This document shows positions 1 through 5,055 of a stretch of 5,055 nucleotides of DNA, piece after piece; position 1 is the first letter of the stretch, and each line of letters starts with the position of its first letter. Below the pieces are notes generated by a model. The model worked only from the letters and a program-made list of their open reading frames with translations, was not told the DNA's origin and did not search any database. Source of the stretch: Pseudomonadota bacterium (GTDB lineage Bacteria; Pseudomonadota; Gammaproteobacteria; Xanthomonadales; Rhodanobacteraceae); contig JAEZQS010000248.1 of the NCBI GenBank assembly GCA_023412995.1, forward strand, positions 1 through 5,055, read 5' to 3'. The position numbers were made by a program, and so were the translations under genes.

Positions 1-201
1 GCGCAGAAGCGCGCCTTCGCCGCCAACGCGATCGCGCTCGCGCCCGGCCGCGCATGGATGAGCGCCGCCGCCGCCGATTCGCTCGTCCCGGCGCAGCGCG
101 CGCTGCTGCAGCGGCACGGCTTCGCGCTGGCGGCAGCGGACCTGTCCGAGGTGGAGAAAGCCGGCGGCAGCCTCCGGTGCTGCGTGGCGGAGATCTACTG
201 A
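1..201 (+). CDS. Pentein-fold amidinotransferase / dimethylarginine dimethylaminohydrolase-type hydrolase, C-terminal fragment
   Basis: The reading frame is open from base 1 to a TGA at 199-201 and gives the last 66 residues; the start lies outside the window. The fragment contains FAANAIAL (residues 6-13), then a helix-rich segment, and ends in EKAGGSLRCCVAEIY. In pentein-fold guanidine-modifying enzymes (arginine deiminase, dimethylargininase, amidinotransferase), the nucleophilic cysteine sits near the C-terminus after a glycine-rich stretch. Cys60 of the fragment (TGC 178-180) fits this position, with Cys61 adjacent. Such enzymes hydrolyse or transfer the amidino group of arginine derivatives in the cytoplasm. 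The fragment cannot separate dimethylargininase from citrulline hydrolase (CtlX-like) or an uncharacterised relative, so no symbol is given. It is co-directional with the phoPQ unit but separated from it by 163 bp and a hairpin, so it is probably a separate transcript. Confidence 0.75.
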   Translation, partial: AQKRAFAANAIALAPGRAWMSAAAADSLVPAQRALLQRHGFALAAADLSEVEKAGGSLRCCVAEIY

Positions 202-225
202 TCGCGCTGTGCCGCGCGCGCGATC
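200..225 (+). terminator. Candidate hairpin terminator without U-tract, after the pentein hydrolase
   Basis: GATCGCGC at 200-207 is the exact reverse complement of GCGCGATC at 218-225, giving an 8-bp perfect stem with a 10-base loop. The left arm begins inside the TGA stop (199-201). No T-run follows, so this is not a canonical intrinsic terminator. It could be an I-shaped hairpin or an mRNA 3'-end stabiliser. In such GC-rich DNA, a chance GC-rich inverted repeat is quite possible. Its position exactly at the gene end is the main argument for function. Confidence 0.35.
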
Positions 226-256
226 GCTGCCTGGCGGGTGGCGAAGGAGGTCCTGC

Positions 257-358
257 GTGCATCGCGTGGCAGCGGAATTCAGCGGCAATTCAATGCCGGC
301 TGCCGAGACTGCCCCGTCAAACGATGTCATTGCGTGCCGGACCGGGCACTCGAGGTGA
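257..358 (+). CDS. Possible 33-codon small ORF / leader peptide upstream of the PepSY gene
   Basis: AAGGAGG at 244-250, the best Shine-Dalgarno match I see in the window, lies 6 bases before a GTG at 257. The GTG opens a 33-codon frame beginning M-H-R-V-A-A-E-F and ending at TGA 356-358. That stop falls inside the likely Shine-Dalgarno of the PepSY gene (GAGGTGA, 352-358) and only 6 bases before its ATG, an arrangement that would allow translational coupling. Against it: only about 70% of its third codon positions are G or C, clearly below the neighbouring genes. It shows no signal peptide, membrane segment or recognisable domain. It also overlaps the repeat at 276-292, which would be a regulatory DNA site under the competing reading. 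A frame this short can arise by chance; homologues are needed to decide. Confidence 0.22.
   Translation: MHRVAAEFSGNSMPAAETAPSNDVIACRTGHSR
276..292 (+). promoter_or_regulatory. Candidate PhoP/OmpR-family response-regulator binding site (direct repeat)
   Basis: AATTCA occurs at 276-281 and again at 287-292, separated by 5 bases (GCGGC), so the copies are 11 bp apart, one helical turn. OmpR/PhoB-family regulators such as PhoP and PmrA bind as head-to-tail dimers to hexamer-N5-hexamer direct repeats. The geometry matches, although the hexamer is not the enterobacterial GTTTA. The repeat sits 73 bp upstream of the PepSY-phoP-phoQ unit, where an autoregulatory site would be expected. A weak -10-like element, GAGACT (305-310), lies 12 bp downstream of the second hexamer, similar to the layout of PhoP-activated promoters, but it matches TATAAT at only 3 of 6 positions. 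The promoter is therefore tentative. Confidence 0.4.
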
Positions 359-364
359 AGGGGC

Positions 365-610
365 ATGCCAGCACGAGTTCCACGCGCCGCGGCCATACTG
401 CTGCTCGGTGTGGCCCTGGCAGGCGTGGTCGCGGCCGCTGCCGCGCGCGAGATCAGCCTGCAGGAAGCGGTGGCGCAGGCGCAGCGCGAGGCCGATGGCA
501 AGGTGCTGTCGGTGCAGACCCTCAACGTCGGCAAGCGCAAGGTCTACCGCATCAAGCTGCTCAGCCGCGACGGCCACGTGCGGGTGGTGCAGGTCGCGGC
601 GACGCAATGA
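365..610 (+). CDS. Secreted PepSY-domain protein, first gene of the phoPQ unit
   Basis: This encodes an 81-aa protein. An in-frame TGA at 356-358 makes ATG 365 the first possible ATG, preceded by GAGGTGA at 352-358. Residues 1-27 form a Sec signal peptide: basic residues R4 and R7, a hydrophobic core AAAILLLGVALAGVV, and an alanine-rich cleavage region before R28. The mature part, about residues 30-78, is a single short PepSY domain. It has a helix ISLQEAVAQAQREA, the turn DGKVLSVQ, then the strands KVYRIKLLS and HVRVVQVAA, and it ends almost where the domain ends. PepSY domains are known as propeptide inhibitors of M4 peptidases and as small periplasmic or lipoprotein modules often encoded beside two-component systems. 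There is no peptidase nearby. The 37-bp gap to phoP suggests co-transcription, and a role as a periplasmic modulator of PhoQ is inferred. No lipobox cysteine is present, so it should be soluble or loosely associated in the periplasm. Confidence 0.85.
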   Translation: MPARVPRAAAILLLGVALAGVVAAAAAREISLQEAVAQAQREADGKVLSVQTLNVGKRKVYRIKLLSRDGHVRVVQVAATQ

Positions 611-647
611 TCCATGAGACGTGCAGGACGAGCCCTGGGAGACAGTG

Positions 648-1361
648 ATGCGCGTATTGCTGGTTGAAGACGAGGCACCGCTGCGGGAAACGCTGGCGGC
701 ACGCCTGAAGCGCGACGGCTTCGCGGTGGACGCGGCCGGTGACGGCGAGGAAGGTTCCTACCTCGGGCGGGAGGTTCCGTTCGACGTGGCCATCATCGAC
801 CTCGGCCTGCCGAAGATGTCCGGCATGGAGCTGGTCAAGCAGCTGCGCGAATCCGGGCAGCGCTATCCGATCCTGATCCTCACCGCGCGTTCGAGCTGGC
901 AGGACAAGGTGCAGGGCCTCAAGAACGGCGCCGACGACTACCTGGTGAAGCCGTTCCACGTCGAGGAACTGCTGGCGCGCCTCAACGCGCTGGTGCGCCG
1001 CGCCAGCGGCTGGTCGCGGCCGACGCTCGAATGCGGGCCGGTGGTGCTCGACACCACGGCGCAGACGGTGGCGGTCAACGGCAGCACGGTCGACCTCACC
1101 AGCTACGAGTACAAGGTGCTCGAGTACCTGATGCTGCACGCGGGCGAACTGGTGTCCAAGGCGGACCTCACCGAACACATCTACCAGCAGGATTTCGACC
1201 GCGATTCGAACGTGCTGGAGGTGTTCATCGGCCGCCTGCGGCGCAAGCTCGATCCGGAAAACACCATCAAGCCGATCGAGACGGTGCGCGGGCGCGGTTA
1301 CCGCTTCGCGCTGGAGCGGACCGAGACACCGGTGGACGAAGCGCAGGTCGACAGCGCCTGA
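648..1361 (+). CDS. phoP: PhoP-type response regulator (OmpR family)
   Basis: This encodes a 237-aa transcription factor that is phosphorylated by its partner kinase and binds promoter DNA. The receiver domain is about residues 1-118. It contains the acidic pocket E7-D8, phospho-acceptor D51 (in IIDLGLP), switch T79, and K101 in VKPF. The segment TARSSWQDKVQGLKNGADDYL around residues 79-99 is strongly PhoP-like; E. coli PhoP has ESWQDKV and also D51/T79/K101. The winged-helix DNA-binding domain is about 126-222, with a recognition helix near 186-201 (DSNVLEVFIGRLRRKL) and the wing TVRGRGYRF at 212-220. A 15-residue acidic tail follows. I chose ATG 648 because it begins the canonical MRVLLVEDE strand and has GGGAG at 637-641 with 6-base spacing. 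An in-frame GTG at 621 would add nine residues outside the fold. phoQ follows after 10 bp. The resemblance to Xanthomonas-type PhoP supports the name. Confidence 0.93.
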   Translation: MRVLLVEDEAPLRETLAARLKRDGFAVDAAGDGEEGSYLGREVPFDVAIIDLGLPKMSGMELVKQLRESGQRYPILILTARSSWQDKVQGLKNGADDYLVKPFHVEELLARLNALVRRASGWSRPTLECGPVVLDTTAQTVAVNGSTVDLTSYEYKVLEYLMLHAGELVSKADLTEHIYQQDFDRDSNVLEVFIGRLRRKLDPENTIKPIETVRGRGYRFALERTETPVDEAQVDSA

Positions 1362-1371
1362 GCCGGTTCCG

Positions 1372-2757
1372 ATGGCGCGGCCGCTGTCGCTGCAGTCGCG
1401 CTCCCTCGCGGCGGCAGGCCTGGTGCTCGCCGGCTTCCTCGGGCTGGCGTTCTTCGCCCTCGACCGGGCGTTCTACGATGCCGCCGAGAGTGCGCTGCGC
1501 GATCGCCTGCAAGGCTATCTCTATTCCTATCTCGCGGGGTCGGACACCACCCGCTCGGGCGCGCTGATCCCGCCCGAGGTCGGCCCCGATCCGCGCTTCG
1601 ACCAGCCTTCGGCGAGCGGCCTCTACGCCGCCATCGTCGGCGACAAGGTCATCGGCGCGAAGGATGGCCAGTGGCGTTCGCCCTCGGCGGTCGGCCGCGG
1701 CCTGCCGCTGTCGGCCGACCAGCCGCGCGGTCCGTCGCGCTTCAGCGGCCCGGTCGACACGCCCGCCGGCGAGCTGTTCGTGCTGTCGCAGGGGATCGAC
1801 TGGAGCAGCGGCCGCAACGAACTGCACCTCACCTACCACGTCGCCGAGGACGGCCGCGCGCTGCGCGCGCAGGTCGATGTCTATCGCCACACGCTGGCGA
1901 GCTGGCTCGGCGCCCTCGGCGTCGTGCTGCTGCTCCTGCTGCTGGGGGTGCTGCGCTGGAGCCTGGCGCCGTTGCGCAAGGTGGCGGCGGACCTCGCGCG
2001 GGTGGAGCACGGCGTGCAGGAGCGGCTCGACCCCAGCTACCCGGTGGAACTGGCTGGCCTGACCGCCAGCCTCAACAACTTCATCGATGCCGAGCGCGAC
2101 CGCGTCAAGCGCTATCGCAACACGCTGGCCGACCTCGCCCACAGCCTGAAGACCCCGCTGGCGGTCGTGCGCAGCCAGCTCGAGACCGGCGAAGGCGGCG
2201 AACCGCTGCGCTGGACCGTGCTGGAACAGGTCGGGCGCATGGACGAGATCGTCGCCTACCAGCTGTCGCGTGCGGCGACATCCGGCCACCAGACCTTTGC
2301 CGCGCCGCTGCCGGTCGGGCCGTACGCCGAGGAAATCGTCAGCAGCCTGGAAAAGGTCTATGCCGCGAAATCGATCCTGTGCGAATTCGAGATCGATCCG
2401 GCCGCGCGCTTCCACGGCGACCAGGGCGACCTGATGGAACTGCTCGGCAACCTGCTGGAAAACGCCTTCAAGTGGGCGCACCACCGCGTGCTGCTGACGG
2501 CGCGTCCCGTGGATGGCACGCCGGGCCGCCGCCCCGGGCTGGAACTGGTGATCGAGGACGATGGCACCGGCATCGCCGTCGACGACGTCGAGCGCCTGCT
2601 CCAGCGCGGCGTGCGGGGCGACGAGCGCGTGCAGGGCCACGGCATCGGGCTCGCGATCGTGCAGGACATCCTCAAGGCCTACCAGGGCAGCCTCACCGTG
2701 GACCGCTCGCCGGTGCTGGGCGGTGCGCGCTTCAGCGCCCGCCTTGGTGCCCGCTGA
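1372..2757 (+). CDS. phoQ: PhoQ-type sensor histidine kinase
   Basis: This encodes a 461-aa inner-membrane kinase, slightly shorter than E. coli PhoQ. In order: TM1 at about residues 12-30; a periplasmic sensor domain at about 31-176; TM2 at about 177-196 with a leucine run; a HAMP-like linker to about 245; and a dimerisation helix LADLAHSLKTPLAVV with phospho-acceptor H257. HSLKTPL is the PhoQ version of the H-box. The ATP-binding domain has the N-box GNLLENAFKWA (N360, N364), the G1 box EDDGTGI (395-401) and the G2 box GHGIGLAIV (422-430). All catalytic residues seem intact. The periplasmic part lacks the contiguous acidic cluster seen in E. coli PhoQ. The start lies 10 bp after the phoP stop with only a weak Shine-Dalgarno, so translation is probably coupled to phoP. 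Its role is to phosphorylate and dephosphorylate PhoP in response to an envelope signal. The exact ligand cannot be read from the sequence. Confidence 0.9.
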   Translation: MARPLSLQSRSLAAAGLVLAGFLGLAFFALDRAFYDAAESALRDRLQGYLYSYLAGSDTTRSGALIPPEVGPDPRFDQPSASGLYAAIVGDKVIGAKDGQWRSPSAVGRGLPLSADQPRGPSRFSGPVDTPAGELFVLSQGIDWSSGRNELHLTYHVAEDGRALRAQVDVYRHTLASWLGALGVVLLLLLLGVLRWSLAPLRKVAADLARVEHGVQERLDPSYPVELAGLTASLNNFIDAERDRVKRYRNTLADLAHSLKTPLAVVRSQLETGEGGEPLRWTVLEQVGRMDEIVAYQLSRAATSGHQTFAAPLPVGPYAEEIVSSLEKVYAAKSILCEFEIDPAARFHGDQGDLMELLGNLLENAFKWAHHRVLLTARPVDGTPGRRPGLELVIEDDGTGIAVDDVERLLQRGVRGDERVQGHGIGLAIVQDILKAYQGSLTVDRSPVLGGARFSARLGAR

Positions 2758-2762
2758 GCACC
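2746..2762 (+). terminator. Weak hairpin at the phoQ 3' end
   Basis: GGTGC at 2746-2750 pairs with GCACC at 2758-2762 around a 7-base loop that contains the phoQ stop. Two G-U pairs could extend the stem outward. There is no T-run on either strand. A second, longer-range inverted repeat (CACCGG 2759-2764 with CCGGTG 2788-2793) spans the junction with the convergent gene and shares bases with this one. Either could contribute to termination between the convergent genes, but both are short and in very GC-rich DNA. Confidence 0.2.
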
Positions 2763-2774
2763 GGTCGCGCGGCC

Positions 2775-4019
2775 TCAGTCGCCGCCGCCGGTGGCGAGCA
2801 GCCGCTCGCGGAATGCCTCCGCCAGCGGTGCCAGCGCCACTTCCCACGTCACCTGCCGGCGGATCGCCTCGTAGCCGGCAGGCAGGGTCGGTGGCGGCGC
2901 GTCCAGCCGCTCCCGCAACGCGCGCCGGAAGCCGTCGGCGTCGTCCGCCACGCGGATCGTCGGCCAGCGGCTGGCGTCGCCGTAGCCGCGCAGCGCGTGC
3001 GGCGTGGCCAGCACGGGGCGGCCGCTGTAGATCGCCTCGGCCGTCTTGAGGTTGGAACCGCCGCCGGTGGTGATGGGCAGGATGACCACCGCCGCGCCGC
3101 CCAGCAGGGCGTCGAGGTCCGCCCGCTCCACCTCGCCGAGAACGAGCAGGCGCGGCTCGTTGATGCCGCTCCACTCGGCGTACCGGCGATGCTGGCGCAG
3201 CAGGTGGCCGACGCCGCCGGCCACCACGATGCGTTCGCCGGGGCGGAGGAAAGCGAGCGAGGGCGCCAGCATCTCCCAGAAGCCGTCGACGTTCGGCGGG
3301 TGCGCGCTGCCGACGAAGAGCGGATAGCGCGCGAGTCCCAGCCGCGCCTGCATCGCCGCGGTGCGCGCCGGATCGGGCGCGTAGGGTTCGATCGCGTTGG
3401 CGGCGGTCACCCAGGCACGCGCGCGCCGGTCATCGCCTGCCATGGCGCGCAGCTCCGCCAGCTCGCCGTCGGTGCAAGCGACCACCATGTCCGCCGCACG
3501 CACCACCTCGTGCTCGAGCGCTTCGACCCGCGCAACCTGCGCCAGGTACGCGGTCCGATCCGGGAGCTCGGGCGGCATCTCGTCGCGCTTGAGCTTCCAT
3601 TCGATGTTCTGCGAGGAATACACCAGGCGCGGTGGCCGGGCAGCATCGGCCACGCCTTCGTCCAGCCAGCGGCGGACCGCAGGGAAGAGCCAGGGCTGTT
3701 CGAGCTGGATGATGTCGGGGCGCACCTCGTCCAGCCGCTTCCGGAACGCGCTCCATGCCGGTCCAACCGCCGCCAGCATCCGGCCGCGCTGCAGGTCGGT
3801 CAGGCGCGGATACGCCGGGTCGAAGAACGGGCTGTCCGCAGGCAGTACGAGGTCGTCGCCTTCGTGCTCGCCGGGGCGGTAGTCCCCGCCGTGCAGCACG
3901 GCCACCGTCCGCACCTCGACGCCGAGCGTCCGCAACAGGCGCCGGATCGCGGCACTGCGCAGCTGGCCGCCGTGTCGCGGGACCTTGAGCGGGTAGGTGG
4001 TGAGCAGCAGCAGGCGCAT
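2775..4019 (-). CDS. GT-B fold glycosyltransferase (GT4-like, Glyco_trans_1_4 type)
   Basis: This encodes a 414-aa protein predicted to transfer a sugar from a nucleotide donor to a lipid-linked or polysaccharide acceptor on the cytoplasmic side of the membrane. No transmembrane segment is evident. The N-terminal Rossmann half starts MRLLLLTTYPLK with HGGQLRS (16-22), then RPDIIQLEQPW (100-110) and SSQNIEWKLK (135-144). These are typical of bacterial GT4-like enzymes. The C-terminal donor-binding half begins near FVGSAHPPNVDGF (235-247) and has LLVLGEV (291-297) and PITTGGGSNLKTAEAIYSGR (315-334). The GGGSNLKTAEA loop replaces the classical EX7E motif: E328 keeps the second glutamate, while the first position is glycine. 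This is usual in the G-G-x-N/R-L-K subgroup and is not evidence of inactivation. ATG 4019 shares one base with the stop of the upstream glycosyltransferase (TGATG), indicating translational coupling. Sugar and linkage specificity cannot be deduced. Confidence 0.88.
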   Translation of the reverse strand: MRLLLLTTYPLKVPRHGGQLRSAAIRRLLRTLGVEVRTVAVLHGGDYRPGEHEGDDLVLPADSPFFDPAYPRLTDLQRGRMLAAVGPAWSAFRKRLDEVRPDIIQLEQPWLFPAVRRWLDEGVADAARPPRLVYSSQNIEWKLKRDEMPPELPDRTAYLAQVARVEALEHEVVRAADMVVACTDGELAELRAMAGDDRRARAWVTAANAIEPYAPDPARTAAMQARLGLARYPLFVGSAHPPNVDGFWEMLAPSLAFLRPGERIVVAGGVGHLLRQHRRYAEWSGINEPRLLVLGEVERADLDALLGGAAVVILPITTGGGSNLKTAEAIYSGRPVLATPHALRGYGDASRWPTIRVADDADGFRRALRERLDAPPPTLPAGYEAIRRQVTWEVALAPLAEAFRERLLATGGGD

Positions 4020-5055
4020 CACGCCTCCTCGTGCGCGGCGGCGAGCAGGTCGGCGGCGAAATCGCGCCAGTGACGCGGTACGTAGCTCGCGCGGATGCGC
4101 GCCTCCGCCGCGGCGCGCGCAGGCACGTCGTCGAGGAAATGCGTGATGGCCTCGCGCCAGCGCGGGAAGTCCAGCGGATGGATGGCCGGGCACAGCCCCT
4201 GCGTCGCTTCGCGCAGTGCCGGTGCGTCGGAGGTGATCGCGAGCTTGCCGTAGGCGAGGCTCTCGGTCGCCGCCAGGCCCCATCCCTCGTAGAAGGACGG
4301 AAACACGGTGAAGGCGCAGCCGCGGTAAAGGTGGGCGAGCAGGGAGTCGGAGACGTGGTGCAGCATCTCGATGCGACCCGCACTCCACACCTCGCTCGCC
4401 TGCATCTCGGCCCAGAGGTCGTTCACGCCCCAGCCGAACATGCCGACGACGACCAGCGTGGGACAGGCCGGCCCGCGCTCGCGGTGCAGTTCCTTCCACA
4501 CCTGCAGCAGCAGGCGGTGGTTCTTGCGTGTCTCGAACGTGCTGACGTACAGCACGTAGTCGTCGCCGGCGAGGCGCGCGAGCACGTCGCGTTCCTGCGC
4601 GGCCAGTGCGGACCCAGGCGACTGCGCATGCACGTCGGGTGTCGCGAGGTGCACGGTGCGGATCGGCGGCACGCGCAGGGTGCCGACGCGCCGGTAGAAC
4701 GCGGCGAGGTCGGCGCGGGTGGTTTCGGAGATGGCGAACACCATGTCCGCGGTATGCGCGATGCAGGCGAAATGCTCGGCGAACGGCTGTTTCGCGCTTC
4801 CGGCGTATTCGGGGAAATCGATCGGGATGGTGTCGTAACAGGCTTCGACCACCCGCACGCCATGGCGCTGCTTCAGGTTCCAGGCATGGATGGCGCCGTG
4901 GTGCCACTGCAGCCCGATGGAAAAGAACAGGTCGCCGGGTGCCGGAGCGATGGCGTCGCTGGCATCGGCCGGCGGCGGGGCGGCAGGCTCCGGCTGCGGG
5001 CGAGGCTGCGCGCGCCGGCTCTCGCGGTGACGCAGCCACGCGCCGTGGTGCGCGA
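4019..5055 (-). CDS. Glycosyltransferase family 4 protein, 5'-truncated by the window edge
   Basis: The visible part is 344 residues, ending at TGA (4021-4019). The frame stays open to base 5055. A GTG at 4858 would give a 279-aa protein but would cut off clear family sequence (GDLFFSIGLQWHHG, visible residues 40-53), so the true start lies beyond the window. The visible N-terminus has a proline/alanine-rich linker (about residues 16-39), then that strand and CYDTIPIDFPEY (72-83), a typical GT4 segment. The donor-binding half begins at LYVSTFETRKNH (168-179). It includes VVVGMFGWG and FPSFYEGWGLAATES, whose EX7E motif (E256 and E264) contacts the nucleotide sugar in GT4 enzymes, followed by ITSDAPALREATQG. 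It probably extends a surface glycan from the cytoplasmic face, with specificity unknown. It is the upstream partner of the next glycosyltransferase, which starts on its stop codon; their promoter is outside the window. Confidence 0.88.
   Translation of the reverse strand, partial: AHHGAWLRHRESRRAQPRPQPEPAAPPPADASDAIAPAPGDLFFSIGLQWHHGAIHAWNLKQRHGVRVVEACYDTIPIDFPEYAGSAKQPFAEHFACIAHTADMVFAISETTRADLAAFYRRVGTLRVPPIRTVHLATPDVHAQSPGSALAAQERDVLARLAGDDYVLYVSTFETRKNHRLLLQVWKELHRERGPACPTLVVVGMFGWGVNDLWAEMQASEVWSAGRIEMLHHVSDSLLAHLYRGCAFTVFPSFYEGWGLAATESLAYGKLAITSDAPALREATQGLCPAIHPLDFPRWREAITHFLDDVPARAAAEARIRASYVPRHWRDFAADLLAAAHEEA

Noticed and set aside
317..328. Short palindrome-like ATGTCAT in the upstream gap as an operator
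   Set aside because: The symmetry is only three bases each side, too little to distinguish from chance. The direct repeat at 276-292 is the better candidate.
54..617. Plus-strand open frame of 187 codons running from the pentein hydrolase through to the PepSY gene
   Set aside because: It overlaps two better supported genes in another frame, has very high Arg content, and shows no domain or start signal.
621..647. GTG at 621 as the start of phoP
   Set aside because: It would add nine residues before the conserved MRVLLVEDE strand. ATG 648 has a GGGAG Shine-Dalgarno at good spacing and matches the family N-terminus.
561..1178. Minus-strand open frame of 205 codons antisense to phoP
   Set aside because: It mirrors the codons of a well-supported phoP, has no independent ribosome site or motif, and its residue usage reflects the reverse complement of the sense gene.
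1267..3174. Long minus-strand open frame of about 635 codons lying across phoQ and the end of the glycosyltransferase
   Set aside because: It is antisense to phoQ and out of frame with the real minus-strand gene. Its product is rich in Arg, Ala and Gly with no domain, typical of stop-poor GC-rich shadow frames.
1671..4073. Plus-strand open frame of about 800 codons spanning the convergent junction
   Set aside because: It runs in a second frame through phoQ and then antisense to a glycosyltransferase with clear motifs. Its composition is low-complexity Arg/Ala/Gly/Pro with no recognisable domain.
4019..4858. GTG at 4858 as the start of the upstream glycosyltransferase
   Set aside because: The same frame is open to the window edge, and residues just upstream (GDLFFSIGLQWHHG) are typical family sequence. 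The gene is 5'-truncated by the window, not started here.
1..5055. CRISPR arrays, tRNA or rRNA genes, insertion sequences, prophage or defence genes
   Set aside because: No regularly spaced repeats, tRNA-like cloverleaf, transposase motifs or terminal repeats were seen. All but the 202-364 gap is filled by conventional genes.

Overview
This is a very GC-rich stretch of bacterial chromosome with dense coding and strong G/C preference at third codon positions. The response regulator at 648-1361 and the kinase at 1372-2757 closely resemble the PhoP/PhoQ pair of the Xanthomonas/Lysobacter group as I recall it. An order Xanthomonadales (Lysobacterales) gammaproteobacterium is the most likely source. 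This is inferred from protein resemblance and not tested by any search.

Layout, left to right. Positions 1-201 (+) are the last 66 codons of a pentein-fold hydrolase (amidinotransferase / dimethylarginine dimethylaminohydrolase type) with its C-terminal catalytic cysteine region. An 8-bp inverted repeat overlaps its stop. Positions 202-364 form the only real non-coding gap. It is less GC-rich than its surroundings and holds a direct repeat AATTCA-N5-AATTCA with the geometry of an OmpR/PhoP-family binding site. It also holds a possible 33-codon small ORF behind a near-perfect Shine-Dalgarno sequence. A three-gene unit follows on the + strand: a secreted 81-aa PepSY-domain protein (365-610), PhoP (648-1361) and PhoQ (1372-2757).

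The right half is on the opposite strand. A 414-aa glycosyltransferase (2775-4019) ends 17 bp from the end of phoQ, tail to tail. Upstream of it (transcribed first) is a second glycosyltransferase (4019-5055), whose 5' end lies outside the window. The two overlap by one base in a TGATG junction and are almost certainly co-transcribed.

How the genes may work together: PhoQ would sense an envelope or periplasmic signal and control PhoP by phosphotransfer. The exported PepSY protein from the same operon is a plausible periplasmic partner of the PhoQ sensor domain (inference). The glycosyltransferases probably belong to a surface polysaccharide or glycan cluster continuing to the right. They are convergent with phoPQ, so adjacency alone does not show that PhoP regulates them. 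Most of the window is conventional. The points most worth checking are the PhoP-box-like repeat, the small ORF that overlaps it, and the PepSY-PhoPQ association.
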